Notes under the pieces: generated by a model
The model's input: the letters and a program-made list of their open reading frames with translations, nothing else
Databases searched by the model: none
Told to the model about the DNA's origin: nothing
Part shown: piece after piece, positions 31,795-41,585 of the stretch
Numbering within the stretch: position 1 is the stretch's first letter
Layout: each line of letters starts with the position of its first letter
Assembly: GCF_040409795.1 (NCBI RefSeq)
Contig: NZ_CP099571.1
Location: 1,302,001 to 1,366,000, forward strand
DNA length: 64,000 nucleotides
Direction: 5' to 3'
DNA from: Polynucleobacter sp. MWH-UH19D
GTDB lineage: Bacteria; Pseudomonadota; Gammaproteobacteria; Burkholderiales; Burkholderiaceae
Translations under genes and position numbers: made by a program

Positions 31795-32652
31795 TTAGAT
31801 CAATTGATACCAATCTGCAATGATCTTCCAGGCCTCTTGAGCAGTTTCTACAAAGCGAATGGCCTTCATATCCACTTCGTCTATAACGCCAAATTTCACC
31901 ATGGCTTCAAAGTTCACCATCTCATTCCAAAAAGATTTGCCGACCAGTATGACTGGGATGCTAACAACCTTCTTGGTTTGAATCAGGGTTAGCACTTCAA
32001 ACAACTCATCAAAAGAGCCAAAGCCTCCAGGGTAAGCTACGATCGCTCTAGCTCGCAACATAAAGTGCATCTTACGAAGAGCAAAGTAATGAAAGCGAAA
32101 ACTTAATCCCGGGCTAATATAAGGATTGGGGTGCTGCTCTCTAGGCAAGCTAATATTAAATCCAATTGTTTCATCCCCGGCCTCAAAAGCGCCACGATTG
32201 GCGGCTTCCATAATGCCGGGACCACCACCAGTGCAGATGTGTAATTTATTAGCACTCTCTTTTTGTGTTTTGTTATATGAGGCAACTATTGAACCGAACT
32301 CTCTAGCGGATTCATAGTATTGACTATGTAGCAAAGCCTTTTTTGCATCCGCAGTTTCCTGAGGGGTCTTTGCTTCACTTACTAAACTCTCCGCCTTCTC
32401 GCGACTCACAAATCGCGTAGAACCAAAGACAGTAATTGTGTGATCAATACCATGTTCTTTTAAAAGGATTTCTGGTTTGAGCAGTTCCAGTTCAAAACGA
32501 ATACCGATCGTTTCTCTACGCGACAAAAATGCTTCATCATTAAAAGCAAATTTATAAGAATCAACGGACTCTTGTTCAGAGACCTGGTCTTTATGCAGGT
32601 TCAGAAACTCAGTAATAGTCTGCGCATTGTTTATGGGGAGCTTAGGGCTCAT
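31795..32652 (-). CDS. LOG family protein (TIGR00730), long form
   Basis: A 285-residue Rossmann-fold protein of the LOG family, which includes cytokinin-activating nucleotide phosphoribohydrolases and the AMP nucleosidase-like PpnN proteins. The binding motifs are ICTGGGPGIMEAANRGA and YPGGFGSFDELFE; the second is a variant of the PGGxGTxxE consensus with Ser for Thr. About 75 extra residues precede the core, as in the longer TIGR00730 subgroup. The likely reaction is release of a base from a nucleoside 5'-monophosphate. It is a single gene. Confidence 0.85.
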   Translation of the reverse strand: MSPKLPINNAQTITEFLNLHKDQVSEQESVDSYKFAFNDEAFLSRRETIGIRFELELLKPEILLKEHGIDHTITVFGSTRFVSREKAESLVSEAKTPQETADAKKALLHSQYYESAREFGSIVASYNKTQKESANKLHICTGGGPGIMEAANRGAFEAGDETIGFNISLPREQHPNPYISPGLSFRFHYFALRKMHFMLRARAIVAYPGGFGSFDELFEVLTLIQTKKVVSIPVILVGKSFWNEMVNFEAMVKFGVIDEVDMKAIRFVETAQEAWKIIADWYQLI

Positions 32653-32824
32653 ATATAGCCTTCAATATAAATGTGATCCGATCTTACTATCTATGCATCA
32701 CAAAAATCAGTATTAATACCTAGTTTAGCCCAGTAAATCAAGGGCTAAGCGTCAACGAGCATTTACCACGACGCCAAGTAGAGTTAAGATGGATGCAATT
32801 TCAACCAAAACGAAGGAAACCCCC

Positions 32825-33031
32825 ATGAGCAATCGTTCACTCATCATTATGGTGCTTGTATTAATTGGTGCCACCGCCTACCTACTTTTAAAGGGTGATG
32901 GCGATATTGATATGGGCGGTGAAAAGCATGGTGCTGAAGCAACTCATGTGGAAGAGAAAAAAGATGCTTCCGCAGCTCCTGCTGCCCCTGCTGCTCCAGC
33001 AGCAGCCCCTGCCGCTGACGCTAAGAAGTAA
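32825..33031 (+). CDS. Small single-span membrane protein with Ala/Pro-rich tail
   Basis: A 68-residue protein with one N-terminal helix (SLIIMVLVLIGATAYLLL) and a polar tail of Glu, Lys, Ala and Pro that includes several APAAP repeats. No family is recognised. AAGGA at 32813-32817 is 7 bases before ATG 32825, so I prefer this start to the ATG at 32789. A strong terminator follows. It is probably an anchored linker-like protein of the inner membrane or periplasm. Confidence 0.6.
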   Translation: MSNRSLIIMVLVLIGATAYLLLKGDGDIDMGGEKHGAEATHVEEKKDASAAPAAPAAPAAAPAADAKK

Positions 33032-33047
33032 TATTCTTTCGCACACT

Positions 33048-33074
33048 AAAACCGCGGTTCGCCGCGGTTTTTTT
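33048..33074 (+). terminator. Intrinsic terminator with TTCG loop
   Basis: CCGCGG (33052-33057) and CCGCGG (33062-33067) form the stem around a stable TTCG tetraloop, with flanking A and T runs giving extra pairs and a seven-T tail to 33074. Confidence 0.92.
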
Positions 33075-33085
33075 ATCTTGATCGC

Positions 33086-33895
33086 ATGAAAAAATTTCTT
33101 TTTTACCTTGCACTCTATTCTTTTTCAACTTTTTGTTACTGCCAACCTACTCGCACCATGAACACAATCAACGCAAGCATGCTTTCCTCATTTGCACCAA
33201 CAGGGACTCTAAGGGTCGGCATTAATCTTGGCAACCCGATCCTGGCAGGTGAAAATAGTGCAACCCGCCAACTTCAAGGCATAACGATTGATATTGCCCA
33301 CGAAATTGGTCAACGCACTGGATTGCCTGTTGAGCTGATTCCATTTAAAACCGCTGGCAATACAGTGGATGCCGTAAAAACTGGAGATATTGATCTAGTC
33401 TTTGTTGCCATTGATCCAATTCGAGGCGCCGATATTAGCTATACACCCCCCTATATTCAGATTGAGGGAGCGTACATGGTAAAGGTGACCTCTCCAATTA
33501 CAGCAAATGAACAGGTTGATGTAGTAGGAAATGAAATCGTGGTTGGTAAAGGCAGTGCTTACGACCTTTTTCTAACTCGTGAAATAAAAAAAGCAAGTCT
33601 ATTGCGGGCTGCAAGCTCTCAAGCGGTAGTCGATGACTTCATGTCTGGCAAAGGGAATATAGCAGCGGGAGTAAAACAACAATTAGAGAGCGATGCAAAA
33701 CGGTATGCTGGATTGCGCATGCTGCCTGGACGCTTTATGGTAATTAATCAAGCAATTGGTATACCGAAAGCGCGGCCAGAATATGAAAGTACCACCGCTT
33801 ACTTAAGTGAAATCATCAGTCAGCTAAAGCAATCTGGATTTGTGGCGCAGGCAATGCAACGACACCAAATTGAAGGCGCTAAAGTAGCAGAATAG
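33086..33895 (+). CDS. Transporter substrate-binding domain protein (family 3 SBP)
   Basis: A 269-residue periplasmic binding protein of the polar amino acid (SBP family 3) type. A signal peptide (ending YCQP) is followed by GTLRVGINLGNPILAGEN, ITIDIAHEIGQRTGLPV, GDIDLVFVAIDPIRGADISYTPPY and the late GIPKARPEYES. No permease or ATPase genes adjoin it. The likely ligand is an amino acid or small organic cation; the window gives no further hint. Confidence 0.85.
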   Translation: MKKFLFYLALYSFSTFCYCQPTRTMNTINASMLSSFAPTGTLRVGINLGNPILAGENSATRQLQGITIDIAHEIGQRTGLPVELIPFKTAGNTVDAVKTGDIDLVFVAIDPIRGADISYTPPYIQIEGAYMVKVTSPITANEQVDVVGNEIVVGKGSAYDLFLTREIKKASLLRAASSQAVVDDFMSGKGNIAAGVKQQLESDAKRYAGLRMLPGRFMVINQAIGIPKARPEYESTTAYLSEIISQLKQSGFVAQAMQRHQIEGAKVAE

Positions 33896-33898
33896 AAA

Positions 33899-35314
33899 CT
33901 AGCATACGTACGAGTGGAGTCGCTCTGGAATAATCACATTCTTCCAGCTCAACTCTTCTCGGATACATTGGGCAAGCACTGAGGCTGACTCTGGCTCCCC
34001 ATGAACAACAAAAACAGTCTTTGGAGGCGACTTAAAGCCCTGCAACCAATCGAGCAAACCCGCCTGGTCAGCATGAGCTGAGAGTCCACCAATAGTGTGT
34101 ATTGAAGCTCTCACTGCAACCTCCTCACCAAACAACTTTACCTTAGCGACTTTATCAACCAGGCGTCTACCCAGACTTCCATATGCCTGAAAGCCAGTAA
34201 TGACTATGGCATTTTGAGCCCTAGGCAAGTTATTTGCTAAGTGGTGCACGATTCGCCCAGCATCACACATACCACTAGCTGAAATAATAATGGCGCCCCC
34301 CTTAATCTTATTGAGCGCCTTTGATTCTTCAACATCCGCAATAAACCGCAGGTCTACTGCACTAAGATTATTTTTGTACCAACTGAAGGTTGACTGCGAA
34401 TGCGAGTCTAATTGCGAGAAAAAATGTTCAGTTAACTGTGTTGCAGCGGTTGCCATAGGTGAGTCTACCCACACAGATAAGTGCGGCAGCAATCCTCTTC
34501 TCACTAAGTCGATCAGAATGAATAAAATTTCTTGGGTGCGACCTACCGCAAATGCAGGAATAATCACATTACCCTGATTGGCCATAGTTGTTTTGATTAC
34601 TTCAACAAATTCAGCTTCAGTTTCACCTAGGCCTCGATGTAATCGATCACCATAGGTTGACTCAATCACCACCACATCTGCCGCTGCTATCAAATCTGGA
34701 TCGGGCATTAACACCTTACCCTTCATACCAATATCACCCGAAAAAACACAACGTTTTTTCGGAAAACCATCTTCTTGAATATCAATCACAGCTATAGCAG
34801 ATCCTAATATATGACCTGCATTGCGGAACTGTAGATGAATTCCAGGCATGGGCTCACACTCCTGACCATACTCGAGCACTTCAATTTGTTTGAGCGCTAG
34901 ATCCACTTCTTCCCGCGAATACAAGGCTACTGGCAACTCTCCTCGCCACCTTCCCAATTTCATTTTTCGTTCTGCACGCTCTAAATCCGCCAATTGCAGA
35001 TGTGCACTATCGGGCAATAAAATTTTTAATAATTCATGGGTGGCTTTAGTACAGTAAATTGAGCCCTTAAAGCCTTGAGCACATAAGCGAGGCAATAGAC
35101 CGCTGTGATCAATATGAGCGTGCGTCAGCACCACAAAGTCCAAATCATTTGGCGGTATAGGCACTGGCTCTAAATTTTTATTGTCTGCCTCGTGCCCACC
35201 CTGAAACATTCCATAGTCCACCATGAAATGTCGCACACTACCAACAAGAGCAGTCTCAACCAACTGTCGAGAACCCGTCACTTCACCCGCTGCACCTAAA
35301 AACTGAATCTTCAT
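33899..35314 (-). CDS. Beta-CASP metallo-beta-lactamase-fold ribonuclease-like protein
   Basis: A 471-residue MBL-fold protein with a beta-CASP insertion and RNA-specificity domain. The zinc site is THAHIDHSG (about residues 63-71) and the later GHILGSA and SGDIG; motif A/B/C elements include ESTYGDR and the C-terminal GGLSAHADQ and VVHGEPES. Such proteins act as endo/exoribonucleases on RNA; close relatives are the YSH1-like MBL proteins of bacteria. It is convergent with the SBP gene and divergent from nnrD. Confidence 0.9.
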   Translation of the reverse strand: MKIQFLGAAGEVTGSRQLVETALVGSVRHFMVDYGMFQGGHEADNKNLEPVPIPPNDLDFVVLTHAHIDHSGLLPRLCAQGFKGSIYCTKATHELLKILLPDSAHLQLADLERAERKMKLGRWRGELPVALYSREEVDLALKQIEVLEYGQECEPMPGIHLQFRNAGHILGSAIAVIDIQEDGFPKKRCVFSGDIGMKGKVLMPDPDLIAAADVVVIESTYGDRLHRGLGETEAEFVEVIKTTMANQGNVIIPAFAVGRTQEILFILIDLVRRGLLPHLSVWVDSPMATAATQLTEHFFSQLDSHSQSTFSWYKNNLSAVDLRFIADVEESKALNKIKGGAIIISASGMCDAGRIVHHLANNLPRAQNAIVITGFQAYGSLGRRLVDKVAKVKLFGEEVAVRASIHTIGGLSAHADQAGLLDWLQGFKSPPKTVFVVHGEPESASVLAQCIREELSWKNVIIPERLHSYVC

Positions 35315-35384
35315 CTCCCCAGAATACTCTCTCTTACAATTAGCTCAAGCACTCATTCAAGACCATCATGCTGAAATAACTACT

Positions 35385-36266
35385 ATGACAGGTAAGCCAG
35401 ATACACTCAACGCATTAGGACTGATCTCGCGCCTACGCCGTGCACCCCATGAACATAAGGGCGATGCTGGCAAGGTCATTTTGGTTGGTGGTGCTGCTGG
35501 TATGGCCGGAGCCCTCTTGCTAGCAGGCAATGCATCCCTACATCTTGGGGCGGGCTGGACTATCCTCGAAATGTTTGACCCCGCTTCCGCACATGCCGAT
35601 TGCCAACAGCCTGAGCTCATGATTCGCTTAGTAAACCCAAATCCCATTGAGTCATTAAAGCAAAGTCAACCTGATGCACTTGCAATAGGTCCTGGACTTG
35701 GAAGATCTGACTTGGCAACAGAATGGCTCAAAGCCAGTCTTACACATAATGCTGCACTCGTGATTGATGCTGACGCATTAAACCTGATCGCAGATTCCAA
35801 AGAATTATTGCAAGCCTTGCAACTTCGCAACCAACACTATCCAAATCAAACTGTTTTAACACCCCACCCTGGAGAGGCGGCAAGACTCTTAGGCCAAACC
35901 ACAACTGATATTCAGTCAGATCGACTGGGTAGCGTTGAAAAGCTAGTCTCTCTGACCCAATCTATCGTCATTCTTAAAGGGCAACATACTTTAATTGCTG
36001 CACCAAATAAAGCACCCCTGCAATGCAAAGATGGCAATCCAGGCATGGGTATTGGCGGAATGGGTGACGTTTTAACAGGTAGCATTAGTGCCATTGCCGC
36101 TCAAGGAGTACGTCACAATATAAATCTATGGGAAGCAAGTTGTATCGCCGTTCAATTACATGCTAGTGCTGCGGATAAGCTAGTTCAAAAAGGAACTGGG
36201 CCAATTGGCCTGACTCCGTCCGAGACTATTCTGGAAATGCGAAGCATACTAAATAACCTGTTATAA
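35385..36266 (+). CDS. nnrD: ADP-dependent NAD(P)H-hydrate dehydratase, stand-alone domain
   Basis: A 293-residue ribokinase-fold enzyme that repairs hydrated NADH and NADPH. It shows HKGDAGKVILVGGAAGMAGA, AIGPGLGRSD, IDADALNL, LTPHPGEAARL and the GMGDVLTG motif near 225. In many bacteria the domain is fused behind the NnrE epimerase; here only the dehydratase part is present. A DMT transporter gene follows 6 bases later on the same strand. Confidence 0.92.
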   Translation: MTGKPDTLNALGLISRLRRAPHEHKGDAGKVILVGGAAGMAGALLLAGNASLHLGAGWTILEMFDPASAHADCQQPELMIRLVNPNPIESLKQSQPDALAIGPGLGRSDLATEWLKASLTHNAALVIDADALNLIADSKELLQALQLRNQHYPNQTVLTPHPGEAARLLGQTTTDIQSDRLGSVEKLVSLTQSIVILKGQHTLIAAPNKAPLQCKDGNPGMGIGGMGDVLTGSISAIAAQGVRHNINLWEASCIAVQLHASAADKLVQKGTGPIGLTPSETILEMRSILNNLL

Positions 36267-36272
36267 AGCAGC

Positions 36273-37250
36273 ATGCAATCAGCTAGTTCAGCACATCATC
36301 ACCAACGCCACCTCTATGGTATTTTGATGGCCGCTATTGGCGCCATGTTGTTCTCTGGCAAGGCGGTATTGGTAAAACTCGCCTTTGTCTATGGTGCAAA
36401 TGCGGAAACCTTGTTGGCCTTACGAATGCTAATGGCCTTTCCTCTATTTCTAGCGATCTTCTGGTGGGAAACTAGACGAAAGCCGATGAACCCCATTACT
36501 TGGCGTGATCGCGGAAAACTATTTTTCCTTGGTTTCTTGGGCTACTTTCTTTCAAGCTATGTAGACTTTTTAGGACTTCAATACATCTCCGTCGGTTTGG
36601 AGCGTATCGTCCTTTACCTTACACCCACTATCGTTTTATTAATTTCCTACTTTGGCTTGGGCAAATCAATTTCCCGCATGCAGTGGTACGCATTGGTAGT
36701 TGGTTACATTGGTGTATTCGTTGTATTTATTCAAGATGCTAGCTCTACAGGATTGCATGCATGGCTAGGAATGCTGCTGGTCTTTGGTAGTGCCTGCAGC
36801 TATGCCTTATATATGATTGGCTCTGGCGAAATGGTCAAACGTATTGGCAGCGTACGCTTAGTAGTCTATGCAAGCTCTGCCTCTATGGTCTTTAGCGTCA
36901 TTCAATCCACGCTTCATAACCCTAGCGCGATTTTTGAACAGGCTCAAGAAATCTATTGGCTCAGCCTTCTTAATGCAAGTTTGTGCACCGTAATTCCCAT
37001 GCTGTTAATTATGATTGCCATTAATCGGATAGGCTCACCTTTGGCTGCTCAAGCTGGCATACTCGGACCGGTATCGACGATTTTTTTAGGCTACTTTGTA
37101 TTGTCTGAACCGATTACCAGCATGCAGATCGGCGGCATGATTTTGGTTATCGCCGCAATGTGGTTACTAGTACGCAATGACTCGCCAATAAAAAAGTCGC
37201 CAAACTCTCAAAAGTCTGGCGACCTAGACGAGGTTGAACCGCTAAATTGA
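36273..37250 (+). CDS. DMT family transporter (EamA domains), 325 residues
   Basis: A ten-helix inner-membrane transporter made of two EamA repeats (helices 1-5 from YGILMAAIGAMLFSGKAV, and the second repeat from LGMLLVFGSACSYALYMIG). EamA proteins export amino acids or other metabolites, but the substrate is not readable. It starts 6 bases after nnrD, suggesting co-transcription. The last 25 residues are polar and acidic. Its stop is 1 base from that of the convergent Lys-rich gene. Confidence 0.85.
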   Translation: MQSASSAHHHQRHLYGILMAAIGAMLFSGKAVLVKLAFVYGANAETLLALRMLMAFPLFLAIFWWETRRKPMNPITWRDRGKLFFLGFLGYFLSSYVDFLGLQYISVGLERIVLYLTPTIVLLISYFGLGKSISRMQWYALVVGYIGVFVVFIQDASSTGLHAWLGMLLVFGSACSYALYMIGSGEMVKRIGSVRLVVYASSASMVFSVIQSTLHNPSAIFEQAQEIYWLSLLNASLCTVIPMLLIMIAINRIGSPLAAQAGILGPVSTIFLGYFVLSEPITSMQIGGMILVIAAMWLLVRNDSPIKKSPNSQKSGDLDEVEPLN

Positions 37251-37251
37251 A

Positions 37252-37521
37252 TTACTGAGCTGCAGCCTCAGCAGCATTGGTCTTTTTCTTAGACTTCTTC
37301 TTTGATTTCTTTTCTGCTTTCTTTGGTTGCTTAGCTTGCTTCTTAACTTTCTTGGCCTCTGCTTTGTCGCTTGGAGCGGCTATCGGCGCTGTAGCAGGAG
37401 AAGCGGAAGGAGCCACAGCTGGTGCTGGCGCAGGATCGGCGGCACAAACTGAAAGTGGCGACAAAATAATGCTAGCTGATACCAAAGATGCTAGGGTTAA
37501 GCGGGCGGTACGTCCAATCAT
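37252..37521 (-). CDS. Exported Ala/Pro/Lys-rich protein
   Basis: An 89-residue protein with a signal peptide (RLTLASLVSASIILSPLSVCAA), then an Ala/Pro linker (about 28-50) and a very basic Lys-rich C-terminus (KKVKKQAKQPKKAEKKSKKK). No family is recognised. ATG 37521 is supported by GGAG 6 bases upstream. A role in binding polyanions at the cell envelope is only a guess. Confidence 0.6.
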   Translation of the reverse strand: MIGRTARLTLASLVSASIILSPLSVCAADPAPAPAVAPSASPATAPIAAPSDKAEAKKVKKQAKQPKKAEKKSKKKSKKKTNAAEAAAQ

Positions 37522-37627
37522 GCGATTCTCCAACAAAATAGATGATGCTTCATGATAACCAAAGTTTAAATACAAATACCAAATCTGTGATTTATGCCAA
37601 GTCACTCTGGCCTATCTATGGGCAAAT

Positions 37628-37654
37628 AAAAAGGCCATCGATGATGGCCTTTTT
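37628..37654. terminator. Bidirectional intrinsic terminator
   Basis: AAAAAGGCCATC (37628-37639) pairs perfectly with GATGGCCTTTTT (37643-37654) around a 3-base loop; the A and T runs allow termination on either strand. It serves the aminotransferase gene ending at 37688. Confidence 0.9.
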
Positions 37655-37687
37655 ATATTGGACTTTGTCAGCTGTGCTTGCAATAAC

Positions 37688-38836
37688 TTATGCAGGCTGA
37701 GGTTGCGCTTCGGTGATCTTCTCCAAAGCTCCAGCAAGATGGTCGACAGTCCGATCCACATGACCAAGCTTCTCCAAACCAAACAAACCGATACGGAAAG
37801 TACGGAAATCAGGGCGCTCATCGCATTGCAATGGCACACCTGCCGCAGTCTGCAAACCCAATGCAATAAATTTTTTACCCGACTGAATATCTGGATCTGT
37901 GGTGTAGCTCACAACGACACCGGGGGCCTGGAAGCCTTTGGCTGAAACAGAATGGTAACCCTTAGACTCTAAAAGCTTACGCACTTTTTCACCCAACTCT
38001 ACTTGCTTCGCTTTTAAATGGGCAAAGCCGAGCGACTGAGTTTCCTTCATGACGTTACGTAATATCTTAAGCGCATCGGTAGGCATTGTGGTGTGATAAA
38101 CGTGACCACCTTTTTCATAAGCTTCCATGATTTGCAACCACTTCTTCAAATCCATAGAAAAGCTGCTACTTTGAGTTGCATCAATACGCTCACGTGCCCG
38201 CTCACCCAAAGCAATTAAAGCGCAGCAGGGAGAGCTACTCCAACCTTTTTGAGGCGCAGTAATCACAACGTCTACGTTGCAGGCTTTCATATCCACCCAC
38301 ATTGCACCAGAGGCAATGCAATCCAACACAAATAATCCATTTACAGAACGAACTGCCTCGCCCACTGCTTTAATGTAGTCATCTGGCAAGATAATTCCAG
38401 CAGATGTTTCAACGTGAGGTGCAAACACTACGGCCGGCTTTTCTTTTTTAATGAATGCAACAACTTCTTCAATAGGAGCCGGTGCAAATACGCCTTGAGC
38501 AGCATTCTCTAGCTGACGACCCTTGAGCACGGAGATATCACTAGTGATATGGTCTAACTCAAAAATTTGGGTCCAACGATAACTAAACCAACCATTGCGC
38601 AATACTAAGCATTTTTGATTGTTAGCAAATTGGCGCGCAACCGCTTCCATTCCAAAAGTACCGCTTCCTGGAACAATAACGGCTGAACTTGCGTTGTATG
38701 CATCTTTCAATACACTAGAGATATCAACCATCACACGCTTAAACTCTTCGGACATGTGATTCAATGAGCGGTCGGTATAGACTACTGAGAACTCTAGCAA
38801 TCCATCTGGATCAACATTGGGAAGTAAGCCTGGCAT
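37688..38836 (-). CDS. Class V PLP-dependent aminotransferase (serine-glyoxylate type)
   Basis: A 382-residue aminotransferase of fold type I, class V. The PLP lysine is in ITAPQKGWSSSP (about residue 199), with FVLDCIASGAMW before it as the cofactor-phosphate and Asp segment, and IVPGSGTFGMEAV near residue 53. The family includes serine-glyoxylate, alanine-glyoxylate and 2-aminoethylphosphonate aminotransferases. Serine-glyoxylate is favoured and would fit with the hydroxyacid oxidase at 42607 in glycolate use, but this is inference. It is monocistronic. Confidence 0.85.
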   Translation of the reverse strand: MPGLLPNVDPDGLLEFSVVYTDRSLNHMSEEFKRVMVDISSVLKDAYNASSAVIVPGSGTFGMEAVARQFANNQKCLVLRNGWFSYRWTQIFELDHITSDISVLKGRQLENAAQGVFAPAPIEEVVAFIKKEKPAVVFAPHVETSAGIILPDDYIKAVGEAVRSVNGLFVLDCIASGAMWVDMKACNVDVVITAPQKGWSSSPCCALIALGERARERIDATQSSSFSMDLKKWLQIMEAYEKGGHVYHTTMPTDALKILRNVMKETQSLGFAHLKAKQVELGEKVRKLLESKGYHSVSAKGFQAPGVVVSYTTDPDIQSGKKFIALGLQTAAGVPLQCDERPDFRTFRIGLFGLEKLGHVDRTVDHLAGALEKITEAQPQPA

Positions 38837-38972
38837 AGTAATTTCCTAGGAATTTCTGTGAATAGCCCTAAATGATACCGATTTACCCATTTATTGCACC
38901 GCAACCAAGACAATCTTGATTAATTTGTCGATTTTTAAGGGGTGAGTGCGCTAAAACTAGATGGGTCCTACT

Positions 38973-40115
38973 CTAATCAGCGCCAAACTGTAGGCTATTC
39001 TTTTGGCGTTTCTCAACAGCATTTTTTAGCAAAGCCGTCATTCGATAGAAGCCATGAGCAAACTTGCTATAGGGCATCGTTAGAAATAAAGCCATCACGA
39101 AACCCAAATGCAGAATCAAAAGTAAAGCCATTGCTGGGGTATCGCGATAAACCAATAAAGCTAGACCAGAAGCGCTAATTAAAAATAGTAGTGCAATAAA
39201 TGCTCTATCCATTGGCTTTTGACTAGCATCACCATGTGCGGAATTTCTTCGTAAATTCAAATACAGCAAACCCGCTGGACCAATTAATAAGCCGATGCCG
39301 CCTAAAATACCCAGCAGCACTGGCAAACTAGTCACACTATAAGGTGCATGCAAATGAAAAACATAGTGATAAACCGTCGCTACACTCGTCGCAGCAAAGC
39401 ACAGCATAAATCCATAAAAGGTGAAATGGTGGAAACGCTTTCTCCATAGAGAAAAAGCATCATCTTCGTTATTGCAACCCTCCCCATGCCCACCACCAAG
39501 ATATTTCAAAGTCAATACATCATGAGTGGCTTCGGCCACTGCATTACCTGAAATAGATCCAGGTGTGATCTCACACCAAAACCGTATTAATCCAATCGTT
39601 ATTGCCAGCAAAGAAAAACTAAATACTGCGCCAAACATCAAGGCTAAAGTATTGTGTGAAAAAACTGCATAGAAATTTCCGCCTGCGGATGCCGATGAAA
39701 GCGTGCCGTTTAATAAGGCGCTCAGTATCAAGAAAAAACAGATTGAAATGGCAGTCACCAAAGACAACAACAAACCATTCTTTTTATATAAGGAACCAAA
39801 TGTTTTTGGCCAAGCATAGGCCATGTACGTTTCTTTTCGAACCTGAGCCATTACTTGCGGAATATTGACACCAAACTCATGTGGCGGAGCATATTGGCAA
39901 GCATGCAGACAAGCGCCACAGTTGTGACATAAATTTGCCAAATAATTAACTACGCTTGGAGTAAATTCAATCCGCCTGGTCATTGCTGGAAATACCGCAC
40001 AAAAACCTTCGCAATACCGACAGGCATTACAGATCTGCAGCATACGATCTGCCTCGGATTCTGGAGTAGTCATTTGACCCTGGGCTTCTTTAATCAGCGC
40101 ATTAAGTGCTTGCAT
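38973..40115 (-). CDS. tcuB: Tricarballylate utilisation protein TcuB (Fe-S / cytochrome-type membrane protein)
   Basis: A 380-residue protein that passes electrons from TcuA to the quinone pool. Two ferredoxin-type clusters lie near the N-terminus ([11 protein letters not shown], about residues 30-40, and [11 protein letters not shown], about 65-75), followed by about six hydrophobic helices. ATG 40115 is chosen since GGAG lies 7 bases before it; a TTG at 40121 would leave only 1 base. It overlaps tcuA by 14 bases. A tcuC permease is not seen, although a DMT transporter precedes tcuA. Confidence 0.88.
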   Translation of the reverse strand: MQALNALIKEAQGQMTTPESEADRMLQICNACRYCEGFCAVFPAMTRRIEFTPSVVNYLANLCHNCGACLHACQYAPPHEFGVNIPQVMAQVRKETYMAYAWPKTFGSLYKKNGLLLSLVTAISICFFLILSALLNGTLSSASAGGNFYAVFSHNTLALMFGAVFSFSLLAITIGLIRFWCEITPGSISGNAVAEATHDVLTLKYLGGGHGEGCNNEDDAFSLWRKRFHHFTFYGFMLCFAATSVATVYHYVFHLHAPYSVTSLPVLLGILGGIGLLIGPAGLLYLNLRRNSAHGDASQKPMDRAFIALLFLISASGLALLVYRDTPAMALLLILHLGFVMALFLTMPYSKFAHGFYRMTALLKNAVEKRQKNSLQFGAD

Positions 40116-41523
40116 GTGCAAACTCCATTGGTTTTTTTGTTGCTGCTAGTGCAACTTGTGCAGCTTGCACTCCAGCAGCGCGACCAAAAACAGTGCCAAT
40201 TGCCATGCCGATACCAGCTGCGTAACCCTTGCCTAAAACATTGCCCGCCATCATCTCGCCAGCGACAAATAAATTTGAGCTAGGTACATTATTAAAGCGG
40301 ACGGCGGCAGTTTCATCCGTCTTTAAACCTAGATAGGTAAATGTTACGCCAGGGCGAACGGCGTATCCATAAAATGGTCCTTGATCAATCGGCAAAGCCC
40401 AATGCGTTTTCGCGGGCTCAATACCTTCCGTATGGCAATCATCCAAAATCGTATGATCAAAAGTACCTACCCTACAAGCTGCGTTGTAAGCCGAAATGGT
40501 TTTTACAAGAGCGCCAGAATCAAGACCCAATTTATTGGCTAATTCTTCAAGAGAATCGGCTTTCTCACCAGGAAAAACAGGAGGCATAAATCGTCCGAGC
40601 ACTTTTGAATCAATGATCGAGTAACCAATCTGACCCGGTTGTTGTGCTACCAACCTCCCCCAAAAAGCATAACGCTTAGGCCAAAAATCTTCACCTTCAT
40701 CTGAGAAACGTTGTCCATTTTTATTCACAACAATTCCAAATGAAACCGCATCAATACGAGTACAAATGCCGCCATCATATAGCGGGGCACGAGCATCAAT
40801 TGCAACCATATGAGCTTGCATTGGATCGCTAACTGAATCCGCACCCAACTCAATCAGCTGTTTCAGCAGTACACCTTGGTTATATCGTGTTCCACGAATT
40901 AAAAAGTTTTCCGCAGGAGATTCGCCATGGTTGTTTACGCCCCATGCCTCTTTAAGCCATTCGCGATTCGACTCAAATCCCCCAGCAGCCATCACGCATG
41001 TTTTTGCCTGAATACGTTCATTACCAACATACGCCGCAACAAATTTACCGTTTTGAATTTCTACAGAAGATACGGGCGACTCATATCGAATCTGCACACC
41101 TAATTTTTCTGCACTGCGATAGTAAGCATTAACCAATGCTTTACCGCCCCCCATAAAAAATGCATTGGTGCGTGAGAGATTTAAGGTGCCTGATAGTGGT
41201 GGCTGAAAACGAACGCCATGATGTTGCATCCACTGGCGACATTGCGATGAAGCGCGGATCACGTAACGAGCTAATTGCTCATCGGTATGGCCACTAGTGA
41301 CTTTTAAAACGTCCTGCCAATATTCTTCCTCAGGATAGGATTCCAGCATCACGTCTTCAGGATGATCGTGCATTGCACGAATATTGCGGGTGTGCGAAGA
41401 ATTGCCGCCACGCCACTCTTTTGGCGCAGCTTCCAAAAGCAGCACGCTAGCGCCAGCCTCCCTAGCCATCAAAGCAGCACAGAGAGCAGCATTACCGCCA
41501 CCAATTACTAGAACATCGACCAT
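40102..41523 (-). CDS. tcuA: FAD-dependent tricarballylate dehydrogenase TcuA
   Basis: A 473-residue flavoprotein of the fumarate reductase/succinate dehydrogenase fold. It has the FAD motif [17 protein letters not shown], the [13 protein letters not shown] segment, [10 protein letters not shown] and the C-terminal [21 protein letters not shown]. TcuA oxidises tricarballylate to cis-aconitate in Salmonella; related enzymes may act on other tricarboxylates such as citrate-like acids. It overlaps tcuB, so both are translated together. A DMT gene lies 62 bases upstream on the same strand. Confidence 0.9.
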   Translation of the reverse strand: MVDVLVIGGGNAALCAALMAREAGASVLLLEAAPKEWRGGNSSHTRNIRAMHDHPEDVMLESYPEEEYWQDVLKVTSGHTDEQLARYVIRASSQCRQWMQHHGVRFQPPLSGTLNLSRTNAFFMGGGKALVNAYYRSAEKLGVQIRYESPVSSVEIQNGKFVAAYVGNERIQAKTCVMAAGGFESNREWLKEAWGVNNHGESPAENFLIRGTRYNQGVLLKQLIELGADSVSDPMQAHMVAIDARAPLYDGGICTRIDAVSFGIVVNKNGQRFSDEGEDFWPKRYAFWGRLVAQQPGQIGYSIIDSKVLGRFMPPVFPGEKADSLEELANKLGLDSGALVKTISAYNAACRVGTFDHTILDDCHTEGIEPAKTHWALPIDQGPFYGYAVRPGVTFTYLGLKTDETAAVRFNNVPSSNLFVAGEMMAGNVLGKGYAAGIGMAIGTVFGRAAGVQAAQVALAATKKPMEFAHAST

Positions 41524-41585
41524 GAAGCTTTTAGAGGAAAAGAAAATACTTTACTGTTTTTTTGACTTATTTACCTAGACCGAAA

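Noticed and set aside
37277-37555. Phe-rich plus-strand frame opposite the Lys-rich exported protein
   Set aside because: Mirror of Lys/Ala codons; the minus-strand gene has a good ribosome site and signal peptide.
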